A stretch of 34,735 nucleotides of DNA, taken from Bacteroidota bacterium. Its GTDB lineage: Bacteria > Bacteroidota > Bacteroidia > NS11-12g > UBA955. The notes under the pieces were generated by a model. It ran no database searches. It saw nothing but the letters and a program-made list of their open reading frames with translations, and was not told the origin of the DNA. How positions within the stretch are numbered: the stretch's first letter is position 1; every line of letters begins with the position of its first letter. Positions 1 to 9,775 of this stretch are shown in pieces. Both the position numbers and the translations under genes were made by a program. The stretch covers positions 1-34,735 of the forward strand of contig JABMMZ010000110.1 in assembly GCA_013205405.1 (NCBI GenBank), written 5' to 3'.

Positions 1-49
1 CAATTTTGGGTGTATAGGCGAATGTTTTTGGGTTTTTTAGGTGCGCCAT
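1..49 (-). CDS. N-terminus of a protein running off the left edge (MAHLKNPKTFAYTPKI...)
   Basis: Minus-strand ATG at 49-47 overlaps the stop codon of the upstream small ORF (TAATG arrangement); the frame stays open to the window edge. Confidence 0.3.
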   Translation of the reverse strand, partial: MAHLKNPKTFAYTPKI

Positions 50-177
50 TACTTTTCAATTATAGGTATTATTTTCAATAAATCATCAAACGGACTTTTT
101 ATTTTTTTGTCATTGGTTATCCAATGCGAAATTACATTTAGATTTTCTTTATCAGATAGTATTGAAGTTAAACTCAT
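49..177 (-). CDS. Small hypothetical ORF (MSLTSILSDKENLNVISHWITNDKKIKSPFDDLLKIIPIIEK)
   Basis: 42-codon minus-strand ORF with its stop overlapping the next ATG; not in the supplied ORF track because it is short. Confidence 0.3.
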   Translation of the reverse strand: MSLTSILSDKENLNVISHWITNDKKIKSPFDDLLKIIPIIEK

Positions 178-210
178 TTTGTTACAAAATCTGCCTACAA
201 ATATTACCTA

Positions 211-422
211 TTAAATAGCTTTGTCAAACTCTATCCTAGCAAACTCATCTAAGGCTTTTCTAATGACATCTTGGTAAGACATTCCATATAGGCTAGCAGC
301 GGGTGGTTTGGGCTAAGTATGGCTATGGCTTGTGGGCTTTGGGTAGGCAAATCGTTAGGAGTGCAATGCAGGTAATTGCAAAGTTCAAATAGGGTTTTAG
401 CTTTATAACCGTTACATCTGCA
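211..422 (-). pseudogene. Decayed fragment related to the XRE/HTH gene at 13.46 kb
   Basis: Minus-strand reading gives ...AKTLFELCNYLHCTPNDLP..., resembling NTLTLLCANLDCTPNDVL of the 13457-13819 protein. It has no intact start and the reading frame shifts (second frame GMSYQDVIRKALDEFARIEFDKAI*). Confidence 0.45.
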
Positions 423-562
423 TACAGTATTTGGCGAGGTGTACTATTTGAAAAACAGGTATTAAGTTTATGTGCGATTTGATTATGAATTTAAACTAAT
501 CATAATTTTAATTTATCAATTCATTTATGGCTCGATAATGTATCCAACGTAATATTGCTGAA

Positions 563-2611
563 ATGAAAAATTTTTTAAAAATATACCTTATCGTGTTCCT
601 GTTATTTGTTTCAGGAAAACTAACCGCACAATCAATAATAATTGATTACAACAGAAATCTTGGTCAATCAGAAACAATGGTTTTTAATCCAGAATTAAAA
701 CCATTTTATCACGGTGTTGCATCAGGAGATCCACTCATAGACAGAGTTATAATATGGACACGTATTACACCTGATTCTGGAATTACCACTCCAAAAGATG
801 TTAAATGGCAAGTTGCAACTGATTCATTGTTTAAGTCTATTGTTAATTCGGGCGTATTTACTACCAGCTCAAGCAGAGATTATACAGTGAAGGTAGATGT
901 TACAGGACTTCAGCCAGGAACTACTTACTATTATTCATTTAGCTACCAAGGATTCTATTCATTAACTGGAAGAATGCGGACTGCTTCTAACAATGTTAAT
1001 CATTTGCGATTTGCAGTTGTATCTTGTAATAATTATGAAGCAGGTTTTTTCAATGGGTTTAAGAAAATTGGCCAACGAAATGACATTGATGCTGTGATCC
1101 ATCTTGGAGATTATATTTATGAATATCAGCCAAAAGGCTATGGAGATTCTTTAAATGGTCGTTTTGTTGAGCCAGCAAGAGAAATTGTATCAGAATCTGA
1201 TTACCGCACAAGGTATTCAGTTTACCGTTTAGATCCAGATTTGCGTTATGCACATCAACAACAAACGTTCATTTCAATTTGGGATGACCATGAATCTACA
1301 AACGATTCTTATAAAGACGGTGCAGAAAATCATCAATCAAATGAAGGTGATTGGCAAACAAGAAAAGATATATCAAAGAGAGTATATTTCGAATGGATGC
1401 CAATAAGAGACGCAAGCAGCAACGCTATCTATAGAAAAATTTCATATGGTTCAATGCTTGATTTAATAATGCTTGATACCCGATTAGAAGGAAGGGTAAA
1501 ACCACCTAGTAATTTTGATGATATTGATGTACCAACCAGAACAATGTTGGGTACAACTCAATATAATTGGTTTATTAATAACCTAAAAACATCTACAGCA
1601 AAATGGAAAGTTATAGGCAATCAAATATTATTCAGTGATATGAATGTAGGATTTGGCGCAGTTAATTCTCAAGGTCAGCCAGCAATTACTGATATCAACG
1701 CAATCCGTGCAGTAGAGAATTTATTTATTGACAATTGGGAATCTTATCCAACTGAGCGCAACTCCATAATGGATACAATAAAAAATAGAAATATTAAAAA
1801 CACAATTTTTCTAACGGGTGATTCTCATGCTAGTTGGAGTTTTGACTTAACTAAAAAACCAGCCATATATCCTAATGCTGCAACAGCCAATTTACCTACC
1901 CCATCTTCAAGCTATACAGCTTCAACTGGCAGTGGATCTGTAGGAATAGAGTTAGCAACACCGAGTATAACTTCTGCAAACTTTGACGAAGCAATAGGAA
2001 AGGCAACTACAGCGCAGTTTGAGTATTTGATCAACAATCCTGTTCCAGTAGGTCCTCCATTTGGATCAGTGGTTTATAACCCACATTTAAAATATGTAGA
2101 CCTTGACCGTCATGGTTATTTTATTTTAGATTTAAAAGATGATTCTGCACAAGCTGATTATTTTTATGTAGATACCTTGAGGATTTCTTCGAATAAAGAA
2201 TCATTTGGAAGGGGTGTTGTTACTGCAAATAATAGCAATAGAATAACACGTTTGAGTTCATCTGCTTCTATTGGAAAATCTTTACAACAAGGTCAAGCTC
2301 CTGCTAAACCTCAGCAAAAATCAACTGGTGTTAAAGAACTAAAAAGTAACGAAGCCATCATAATTGGAGCTTACCCAGTACCTACAAATGGCTTGATGAA
2401 TATCAATTATGCCTTAAATAAAAGTGGTATAATTGAAATTGCAATTTTTGATATTAATGGTAAAAATATTGGAACCGAAAAAATAGGTTTACAGTCATCA
2501 GGAATTTATACTTATAGTTTTGATGTAAGTAAACTTCCTGCAGGCGTTTATTTCTTTAATCTTATCCTTGATGGCCATATTGTAAATAACGGGAAATACA
2601 TAAAGTCCTAA
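563..2611 (+). CDS. PhoD-like alkaline phosphatase/metallophosphatase with T9SS C-terminal sorting domain
   Basis: Signal peptide; PFYHGVASGDPLIDRVIIWTRITP N-domain; metallophosphatase motifs HLGDYIYE, WDDHE, TGDSH; C-terminal AYPVPTNG...GVYFFNLILDG type-A sorting-like tail. Confidence 0.9.
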   Translation: MKNFLKIYLIVFLLFVSGKLTAQSIIIDYNRNLGQSETMVFNPELKPFYHGVASGDPLIDRVIIWTRITPDSGITTPKDVKWQVATDSLFKSIVNSGVFTTSSSRDYTVKVDVTGLQPGTTYYYSFSYQGFYSLTGRMRTASNNVNHLRFAVVSCNNYEAGFFNGFKKIGQRNDIDAVIHLGDYIYEYQPKGYGDSLNGRFVEPAREIVSESDYRTRYSVYRLDPDLRYAHQQQTFISIWDDHESTNDSYKDGAENHQSNEGDWQTRKDISKRVYFEWMPIRDASSNAIYRKISYGSMLDLIMLDTRLEGRVKPPSNFDDIDVPTRTMLGTTQYNWFINNLKTSTAKWKVIGNQILFSDMNVGFGAVNSQGQPAITDINAIRAVENLFIDNWESYPTERNSIMDTIKNRNIKNTIFLTGDSHASWSFDLTKKPAIYPNAATANLPTPSSSYTASTGSGSVGIELATPSITSANFDEAIGKATTAQFEYLINNPVPVGPPFGSVVYNPHLKYVDLDRHGYFILDLKDDSAQADYFYVDTLRISSNKESFGRGVVTANNSNRITRLSSSASIGKSLQQGQAPAKPQQKSTGVKELKSNEAIIIGAYPVPTNGLMNINYALNKSGIIEIAIFDINGKNIGTEKIGLQSSGIYTYSFDVSKLPAGVYFFNLILDGHIVNNGKYIKS

Positions 2612-2628
2612 TAACTGCTCTTTATAAA

Positions 2629-2660
2629 TCAAAAAGTCCAAGCTAGCTTGGACTTTTTGA
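2629..2660. terminator. Perfect 32-bp palindrome, intrinsic terminator
   Basis: TCAAAAAGTCCAAGCT/AGCTTGGACTTTTTGA directly downstream of the phosphatase stop, followed by a T-rich tract. Confidence 0.75.
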
Positions 2661-2830
2661 TTTTAAGTATAAAAATTTTTATTTCATTTGTCTCAATATT
2701 TTATAGCAATCTAAACGAAGTTAAATGGATTTTGCAAGGCAAATGATTGTAATTTAAAAAATGTGTTTTTCTTATTACATAAAAATACTGGCAGTGTGCC
2801 TATTACTTTATGTTTAAGTTCGCTTAATAA

Positions 2831-2962
2831 TGCCATACAGGGTTCTCCTATACAGTGGCTCCTAGTGTACAAGGTAGTTATAGAAGGGATACTTTAAATA
2901 TTGCTGCCGCTAATTTTATTTTATTACAAAACCAAGATCTCGTATCGGCTGGTAGTTATTAA
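2831..2962 (+). pseudogene. Startless fragment of a surface/adhesin-like protein
   Basis: Open frame CHTGFSYTVAPSVQGSYRRDTLNIAAANFILLQNQDLVSAGSY* without an ATG; the composition resembles secreted Bacteroidota beta-sandwich proteins. Confidence 0.3.
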
Positions 2963-3000
2963 ATACGTGTGGTGGAATAAACTTTAATAAATCCGTTATA

Positions 3001-3034
3001 AAAAAAAGCCTTGCAGTAGTGTGAGGCTTTTTTT
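3001..3034 (-). terminator. Intrinsic terminator of the M1 aminopeptidase gene
   Basis: AAAAAAAGCCT ... AGGCTTTTTTT hairpin immediately downstream of the minus-strand stop at 3047. Confidence 0.7.
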
Positions 3035-3046
3035 ATTATAAGGATA

Positions 3047-5491
3047 TTAGAAGGTATTTAACCCCAAAGCTGTTAAGCGCTCCTGGTCTTTAAGGCTTAG
3101 GGTAGTATTCAACTTATTTATCTCATTTGTAATCAATGTTTCGTTGTCGGTGGTTTTCATTAATTGTTTTAAAGCATCTACACATGGTCCGGCCAATCGG
3201 CTATTGTAAGACAAGGCAGCCTCTAACAAATTTTGTGCTATTTGTGAGTTGCAGTAGTTCAATCTTTTTAAAGCATTGGCTGTATTGGTGCGGGTTCTAA
3301 ATTCGTAATTTGGGCCTGCGTAGGTGCTTAGTTGTTTGTAAAGTGCTGCTTGGTCAGAAAAATTATTTTTAATAGCATACTCCAACCATTTTATTTTAAT
3401 GGTATTGTTTTGGCCAACGGTGTTTTTCATTTTGGTTAAATATGCTTTTTTGCTAGCCTCTGTTATGTCTTTGCTTTTCATTAATTTATCAAAAGCATTT
3501 TCTACTACCGAATAGCTGCTGTCTTTTAATAGTAATTCAAAAATTGTTTGTTGGTCTTTAACGGTACTATCGGCACCTATAAAGGCATTTTTAACTTCTG
3601 GTTTAGAATCCATTACGATTAAAGTGTACCATTTGTTTAAACTTTTTTGGTTGGCTAATTGGCTGGCTATTTCGGCTCTAATGGCATGGTGTTTTTCTAA
3701 GGCAAAACGGCTTTGTAAAAATACGAGTTTATCTTTTACAGCCAACTCTTTCATGGCTACTACAGCATCATATCTATCTATCATATAGCGGGCCTTGGCA
3801 GCTTGTTCCATTAATTCAGCATTCGATTTTTTGAACTCTATTTTCTTCATCATTCTGTCTTGCTCATCAAACAAAGTAAAGGCTATTTCCTTGCCATTAT
3901 TGGCTATTGTAATGGTTTGGGTTTCTATATCATTTACCCATTGGGTATCTCTTGTTATACTGCCATCTTTATAATATATAGCAAAGGTGATAGGCATTTT
4001 AAAATAATTGGTATGTCCATCTACTTGATGGGTTTGTTGAATATTAAAACTGGTAGTTTGTTTATCCGATAGGCTAGTTACTTTAAAATGCGGCTCGCCT
4101 CCTCTGTATATCCACTGATCGAAAAACCAATCATAGTTCATACCCAATTTATCTTTAATGGCTTTTTGAAAGTCGGCTGTTTCTACATTCTTATAACCAT
4201 TGGTAGCTAGGTAGTATTGTACAAAACGGGTAAAATTTTCTTTGCCCATTTGATAATATAACATACTCAATACAGCACTTCCTTTAGGGTAATGTCTGCT
4301 AGTGCCTGCTTTGGTGTGGCGTACTGGGTAATTGTCTTTTTCTGTTTGTGCCAATGCCGAGCGGTACTCGCCTCTTAAATTCCATTGGTAACTGTCTTCA
4401 CCTTCTAAAGATTCGAAGAATAATTTAGGAAAAAAAGTAGCAAAGCTTTCTTGTAACCAATGGTCGCTGCCGCCACGAGCGGTTATCAAATCGCCAAACC
4501 ATTGGTGGGTGAGTTCATGGCAATTGACACCCATGTAGTTTCTATCTTTAAAAGCGCGTTTATCTACCGTAAAAAAATCGCCAAATACGGTAGCAGAGGT
4601 GTTCTCCATAGCGCCATACAAAAAGTTTTGTACCATTACTTGGCTGTAGCTGCCCCATGGGTAGGCTGTGCCTGTGGCATCTTCCAATAGCTCTATCATT
4701 TTTTCGGTATAAATACTGGTAGGTTCTACACGGTCTTTAAATTCTGGATAGTACCAAAAACGCACGGGTGTACCGCGTTTAGTTACAGATTCTTTGATAT
4801 CGTATTTGCCTATGGCCAACATCAATAAATAGCCAGCGTGTGGTTTATCCATAGTATAATGCCATTTTTCGGAGCCATCTGCATTTGGAGATTGCGAAAG
4901 TTTACGGCCATTAGAAAGGGCTTTAAATCCTGCGGGAATATTGACAATGGTTTCGGTAATAAATTTATCATTTAAATTATCGTACATTGGTATCCAATAG
5001 CGGTTATCTGTGCCTTGGCCTTGTGTCCATATTTGTTTGCGGATGTAGTTAATATCTGGTGTAGCGGTATTTTCTGGCTCGTTCCAACCAATAAAATAAA
5101 TACCGCGTTTAGGCAATGCGGTATAGTATATCATTAAGGTGTGTTTTTCGTCCCATAGCATGGTTTTAGGAAAGCGCACTACAACACCTTCGGCATTGGA
5201 GTAAAATTTAATATCTCCTCCATCTAATTGGGCATTTAAAATGGTAATGTCGGGGGCATTAAAAAACAAGGTATCTATATTATTTTGCAGGGTAGTAAAC
5301 TCGTGATTTACCGTACCAGAAACTTTTCCTAATTGAGGCTCAAAGCTTACGTTTACAGTCATTTTGGTAATATCTACACTGTGTGGCACTTCCGCACCAT
5401 CGGGATCAGGAAGGTAATGAATATGCGTAGGCTCTTGAGACTTGGCCATAAAGGCTGATAATAGCAATGCAATTGTAACAATTTTTTTCAT
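3047..5491 (-). CDS. M1 family metallopeptidase (aminopeptidase N-like), secreted
   Basis: Signal peptide; GAMEN motif; zinc motif HELTHQWFGD with downstream E (LQESFATFF). Confidence 0.93.
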   Translation of the reverse strand: MKKIVTIALLLSAFMAKSQEPTHIHYLPDPDGAEVPHSVDITKMTVNVSFEPQLGKVSGTVNHEFTTLQNNIDTLFFNAPDITILNAQLDGGDIKFYSNAEGVVVRFPKTMLWDEKHTLMIYYTALPKRGIYFIGWNEPENTATPDINYIRKQIWTQGQGTDNRYWIPMYDNLNDKFITETIVNIPAGFKALSNGRKLSQSPNADGSEKWHYTMDKPHAGYLLMLAIGKYDIKESVTKRGTPVRFWYYPEFKDRVEPTSIYTEKMIELLEDATGTAYPWGSYSQVMVQNFLYGAMENTSATVFGDFFTVDKRAFKDRNYMGVNCHELTHQWFGDLITARGGSDHWLQESFATFFPKLFFESLEGEDSYQWNLRGEYRSALAQTEKDNYPVRHTKAGTSRHYPKGSAVLSMLYYQMGKENFTRFVQYYLATNGYKNVETADFQKAIKDKLGMNYDWFFDQWIYRGGEPHFKVTSLSDKQTTSFNIQQTHQVDGHTNYFKMPITFAIYYKDGSITRDTQWVNDIETQTITIANNGKEIAFTLFDEQDRMMKKIEFKKSNAELMEQAAKARYMIDRYDAVVAMKELAVKDKLVFLQSRFALEKHHAIRAEIASQLANQKSLNKWYTLIVMDSKPEVKNAFIGADSTVKDQQTIFELLLKDSSYSVVENAFDKLMKSKDITEASKKAYLTKMKNTVGQNNTIKIKWLEYAIKNNFSDQAALYKQLSTYAGPNYEFRTRTNTANALKRLNYCNSQIAQNLLEAALSYNSRLAGPCVDALKQLMKTTDNETLITNEINKLNTTLSLKDQERLTALGLNTF

Positions 5492-5579
5492 TGGTTGTAG
5501 AATGGTATTTTATTTTTTAAAAAAAGCAAAAATAAGGGATTGCAACAAATGCATCATCTATTTTAGATTAAATTATAAC

Positions 5580-6149
5580 TTAAAGCAAAAAATCAGAATA
5601 GCTTTTTCTATTGCTTTCTGTTCTTTTATTTTCAATTTCGCCCAAAATAAAGAAACCCATTAATTGTTGGTTTTCTGTTAAATTTAAATAACTATGCATG
5701 TGCTTAGAATACGTGCCTAAGCCAGTGCTCCAATAGCCAACCGCATTTTCAAATTGGCTTAAAGATAAATACATATTTTGAATCCCACATGCTACTGCAC
5801 AAATATTCTCAATTGCTTTAGATTTAACTGCGTTTTCTTGCACGCAAACAATAGCGATAACATGGGATATTTTAGTTTTAAAATGCGTTAGTTTTTGTGT
5901 TTTGCTTTCTTTTTGAAGTTCAATAGGCGTTTCAATTTTATAAATTTCCAATGCTTTATCTAACCAATTGATTATTTGTTGGCCTTCTAAAATTTTAAAT
6001 CGCCAAGGGTAATTCAACGTATGATTGGGCGCCCAATGGGCATTTTGCACCAAGGTTTGTATAATGCTATTGTCTAATATTTTTCCTGAAAATTCACTTG
6101 GGTAGTGACTTCTTCTGAATTGAATAATTTTATTGATGTTGTTTTCCAT
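5580..6149 (-). CDS. Nitroreductase family protein
   Basis: FRRSHYPSEFSGKILD...LVQNAHWAPNHTLNYPWRFKIL N-terminus and GLGTYSK region typical of FMN nitroreductases. The start is set at MENN; the ORF track extends to 6167. Confidence 0.8.
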   Translation of the reverse strand: MENNINKIIQFRRSHYPSEFSGKILDNSIIQTLVQNAHWAPNHTLNYPWRFKILEGQQIINWLDKALEIYKIETPIELQKESKTQKLTHFKTKISHVIAIVCVQENAVKSKAIENICAVACGIQNMYLSLSQFENAVGYWSTGLGTYSKHMHSYLNLTENQQLMGFFILGEIENKRTESNRKSYSDFLL

Positions 6150-7134
6150 AATTTTTGATAATTGCATGCAGAATTACACTGCTCAGAATAATTGAAGTAC
6201 CTATGTAAAACTGAATATTGAGCATTTCATGTTCTTTAAGAATGATGGCGGCTAAAATAATGCCATAAATAGGCTCTAAATTAATGGCTAAATTGGCTGT
6301 AAAAGCAGATACTTTTTTCATGGCATTAAGATTCATTACAAAAGCAATATTGGTGCATACAATAGCAAGAATAGCTATCCAAATAAAATCGGCATAAGGC
6401 GAGTTTATAAAACTTGGATGATTGGTAATTGGCAACACTTGGAACGAGTGAAGCGGCAATACAGTTTGGTATTGGCTATATAAAGGAGCAAATAATAAAA
6501 TAACATTTAAAAATAAAAAACCACCTAATAGTTCTGAAAATGAAATAACTTTGGTATCTATTTTATTGGCTAAACCCGAATTGATAGTAGAAAATAAAGC
6601 TGCCACAAAAGTAGAAAATACACCTACAATAATAGCCAAAGAGAAATTGCCGCCTTCCTTACTTTCCGAAGGGGAGTAGTAGGCTATAATAGTTATGCCC
6701 ACTAAGGCCAATAAACCTAAAAGAATTTCTATTGTATTAAATTTTTTTTTGAAAATTAAGGGTTCTAAAATGGAAGTAAAACAACTGGTAAGACCAAAAC
6801 AACCGAGTGTAAGTGAGGCGCTTTTACCTATTTTAATAGAGCCATAAAAAGTAAGCCAATGGATGGCTACCAAACAGCCTATACCAATAAGCATCAAGAA
6901 GTTTTTAAACGAAATAACTTTGAGTAATTTATAAAAATTGGGGATAAGAAAAAAACACAAGGCGGCCAACCACATGCGGTGCCACACCAAAGTAAAATGA
7001 TCGCTGCTAATTAATTTACCTAAAATAGCCGTAAAGCCAAATATAAGTACCGCTATATGAAGTTGCCAATAGGCATTTTTAGTAGCTTTATCCATAGGCA
7101 GCGAAAATAGGATAATATTCAGTTTAATTAACAA
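6130..7134 (-). CDS. EamA/DMT-family transporter
   Basis: About 10 hydrophobic segments and an EamA-like duplication (FGFTAILGKLIS..., NLEPIYGIILAAIILKE). Confidence 0.85.
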   Translation of the reverse strand: MLIKLNIILFSLPMDKATKNAYWQLHIAVLIFGFTAILGKLISSDHFTLVWHRMWLAALCFFLIPNFYKLLKVISFKNFLMLIGIGCLVAIHWLTFYGSIKIGKSASLTLGCFGLTSCFTSILEPLIFKKKFNTIEILLGLLALVGITIIAYYSPSESKEGGNFSLAIIVGVFSTFVAALFSTINSGLANKIDTKVISFSELLGGFLFLNVILLFAPLYSQYQTVLPLHSFQVLPITNHPSFINSPYADFIWIAILAIVCTNIAFVMNLNAMKKVSAFTANLAINLEPIYGIILAAIILKEHEMLNIQFYIGTSIILSSVILHAIIKNYGKQHQ

Positions 7135-7143
7135 TTAAAATCG

Positions 7144-7590
7144 TTAGAGTATTTTAACAATGGCTTCTAAATAGTATTTATCTATGTCGTCAAATTGGTT
7201 GAAATATTGGCTATCAATATCGAGCACGCCTATTACTTGATTATTCTTAATAATGGGAACTACTATTTCAGAATTACTCTCACTACTGCAAGCAATATGA
7301 CCTTCAAATTCATGAACATTGGGTACAATAATGGTTTCTCTTTTTGCCCAAGCTGTGCCGCAAACACCTTTGTTAAAATCAATAAGTGTGCAAGCCACAG
7401 GTCCTTGAAATGGACCAAGTTCTAATTGATTATTTTTATTAACCATATAAAAACCACACCACCAATGATTGAATGCTTGCTGAATAGCGGCAGATACATT
7501 GGCATAATTAGCTACCCACTCACATCTTTTATCTATTAAGCTTTCTATTTGAGAAAGTAAGTTTTGGTATTGAAGTTCTTTATTTATCAA
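7144..7590 (-). CDS. msrC: GAF-domain free methionine-(R)-sulfoxide reductase
   Basis: GAF fold with the three expected cysteine contexts: GPVAC, GVCGTAW, HIACSSESNSEIVVP. Confidence 0.82.
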   Translation of the reverse strand: MINKELQYQNLLSQIESLIDKRCEWVANYANVSAAIQQAFNHWWCGFYMVNKNNQLELGPFQGPVACTLIDFNKGVCGTAWAKRETIIVPNVHEFEGHIACSSESNSEIVVPIIKNNQVIGVLDIDSQYFNQFDDIDKYYLEAIVKIL

Positions 7591-7594
7591 AAAA

Positions 7595-9226
7595 TTATTG
7601 CTCGCTTAAGAAAGGGTATCTGTAATCTTTTACAGGTGCTAAAGTTTCTTTTATGGTGCGGGTGCTGGTCCAACGTAAAAGGTTGGCTTTGCTGCCTGCT
7701 TTATCATTGGTGCCACTGGCACGGCTGCCACCGAAGGGCTGTTGACCTACGACTGCACCTGTTGGTTTATCATTTATATAAAAATTACCTGCAGCATTTC
7801 TTAATTTGTTTGTAGCAAGGGTTATCGCATATCTGTCTTGGGCAATTATAGCGCCCGTTAAAGCATATTCACTGGTGCTATCTAAAAGTTCTAAGGTTTG
7901 TTCAAACTCATTTTCTGGATAAATATAAAGTGTTAGTATTGGTCCAAATAACTCATCGCACATGGTTACATATTTAGGATTGCTGGCTACAATTATAGTA
8001 GGGTCAATAAAATAGCCTTTGGTTTTATTATAAGTACCTCCAACTATTACTTCTACAGCGCTATCAGCTTTTGCAGCATCTATATATTTCGCTAATTTAT
8101 CAAATGATTTTTCGTCAATTACCGCATTCACAAAGTTTGTAAAGTCTTCTGTAGGACCAACTTTCATGGTTTTAACTTCAGCTACCAATTTGGTTTTTAT
8201 TTCATTCCATAAGTTACTTGGAATATAGGCTCTACTGGCTGCTGAGCATTTTTGACCTTGGTACTCAAATGCACCGCGGGCTAAAGCAGTTACTGTAGTA
8301 TCTACATCGGCACTTTTATGCACCATTACAAAGTCTTTGCCTCCCGTTTCGCCTACTATGCGTGGGTAGGTTTTGTATTTGGCAATATTAGCACCAATTG
8401 TATTCCACATGCCACGGAAAACACCTGTAGAACCTGTAAAATGCAAGCCTGCAAAATCTGGGTGGTTAAAAATAACATTGCCTGTATCTGGACCAGTGGC
8501 ATATACTAAATTAATAACACCTGCTGGCAATCCTGCTTCTATAAATATTTCCATAATTACTTGCGCAGAATATATTTGCGTGTAGGCAGGTTTCCATACT
8601 ACTACATTGCCCATCATAGCCATGCAACTTGGTAAATTGCCAGCAATAGCTGTAAAATTGAATGGTGTAAGCGCAAAAGTAAAACCTTCTAATGGGCGGT
8701 GCTCCAGTCTGTTCCATATATTTTTACTATTGGCAGAGGGTTGGTCGGCATATATTTCGGCCATGTATTGCACATTGAATCTTAAAAAATCTATCAGCTC
8801 GCAAGCGCTATCTATCTCTGCTTGGTAAGCGTTTTTAGATTGTGCTAACATAGTGGCAGCATTCATCTTGGCTCTGTATGGTCCAGCTAATAATTCGGCA
8901 GCTTTTAAGAAAATGGCAGCACGCTGTTCCCAAGGTAAGTTTTCCCAAGCTGGTTTAGCGGCCATTGCCGCATTAATAGCATCGGTTACATGCTGGGCTT
9001 CGCCTTTATGAAAAGTACCTATTTGATGTTTAATATCATGTGGAGGAAAAATATCTTGTGTATCGCCAGTTCTTATTTCCATGCCATTAATGTACATGGG
9101 AATGTCTATAACCTTGCTTCTGGCTTCGGTTAAAGCTTTTTTAAGGGCTAATTTTTCTTTGCTATTGGGTGTGTAATCTAATACAGGCTCATTTATGGCC
9201 GTTGGAATTTTGAAAAAACCGTTCAT
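7595..9226 (-). CDS. pruA: L-glutamate gamma-semialdehyde (1-pyrroline-5-carboxylate) dehydrogenase
   Basis: ALDH family motifs GETGGKDFVMVH and FEYQGQKCSAASRAYIP; C-terminal GGSRASGTNDKAGS typical of P5CDH. Confidence 0.93.
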   Translation of the reverse strand: MNGFFKIPTAINEPVLDYTPNSKEKLALKKALTEARSKVIDIPMYINGMEIRTGDTQDIFPPHDIKHQIGTFHKGEAQHVTDAINAAMAAKPAWENLPWEQRAAIFLKAAELLAGPYRAKMNAATMLAQSKNAYQAEIDSACELIDFLRFNVQYMAEIYADQPSANSKNIWNRLEHRPLEGFTFALTPFNFTAIAGNLPSCMAMMGNVVVWKPAYTQIYSAQVIMEIFIEAGLPAGVINLVYATGPDTGNVIFNHPDFAGLHFTGSTGVFRGMWNTIGANIAKYKTYPRIVGETGGKDFVMVHKSADVDTTVTALARGAFEYQGQKCSAASRAYIPSNLWNEIKTKLVAEVKTMKVGPTEDFTNFVNAVIDEKSFDKLAKYIDAAKADSAVEVIVGGTYNKTKGYFIDPTIIVASNPKYVTMCDELFGPILTLYIYPENEFEQTLELLDSTSEYALTGAIIAQDRYAITLATNKLRNAAGNFYINDKPTGAVVGQQPFGGSRASGTNDKAGSKANLLRWTSTRTIKETLAPVKDYRYPFLSEQ

Positions 9227-9336
9227 ATCTTGCTTTTAATTTTAAGGTTCTGCAAATGTAATTTTTATAAGCAATAAATAATAATGAATAATTTAAATAC
9301 ATTGTAGTTTTAAAATATGGCGAAATTGATAATTTC

Positions 9337-9669
9337 TTATTGATTAAATTTTAACTTTGTTAAAAAATCAATTAAACTATCAATGTCTTTAATTTCTATT
9401 TTATTTTCAAATACTGGATTATTATTGGTTCCAGTATTTATTTGGCTATGTTCTACATGGTTAAAATAGTTAGGTCTTACTTCTTTAATAATATTTTCTA
9501 AAGGAATGTCTAATATTTCTAATATTCTAAATAGCTTAGGATCTATGAGCTTTTCAGGATTTAGTTCAATTTTATGATAATTAGGCTGAGAGGTGTGCAG
9601 CATTTCGGCCATTTCTATTTGCGAGTAACCTTTTTTATTTCGTAAATTTTTAATTAGTTCACTTAACAT
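9337..9669 (-). CDS. XRE-family HTH transcriptional regulator
   Basis: IKNLRNKKGYSQIEMAEMLHTSQPNYHKIE HTH_3 motif. The start is set at MLSELIKN (9669); the upstream 30 codons in the track look non-genic. Confidence 0.78.
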   Translation of the reverse strand: MLSELIKNLRNKKGYSQIEMAEMLHTSQPNYHKIELNPEKLIDPKLFRILEILDIPLENIIKEVRPNYFNHVEHSQINTGTNNNPVFENKIEIKDIDSLIDFLTKLKFNQ

Positions 9670-9775
9670 ATTCACAACTATAACTAAAATGAATATATTT
9701 ATAATTATTAATGATAAATTTTGATTGAAGTTTGTAATGTGCCATAAGTTTTGGTACATTAAATAAATATTTTAT

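Noticed and set aside
1059-1253. Minus-strand 64-aa ORF inside the PhoD-like gene
   Set aside because: Shadow ORF of a strong CDS; no recognisable motif.
7564-7815. Plus-strand 83-aa ORF with W/C/H-rich peptide
   Set aside because: Antisense to the pruA 3' end; unusual composition is explained by reverse-complement codons.
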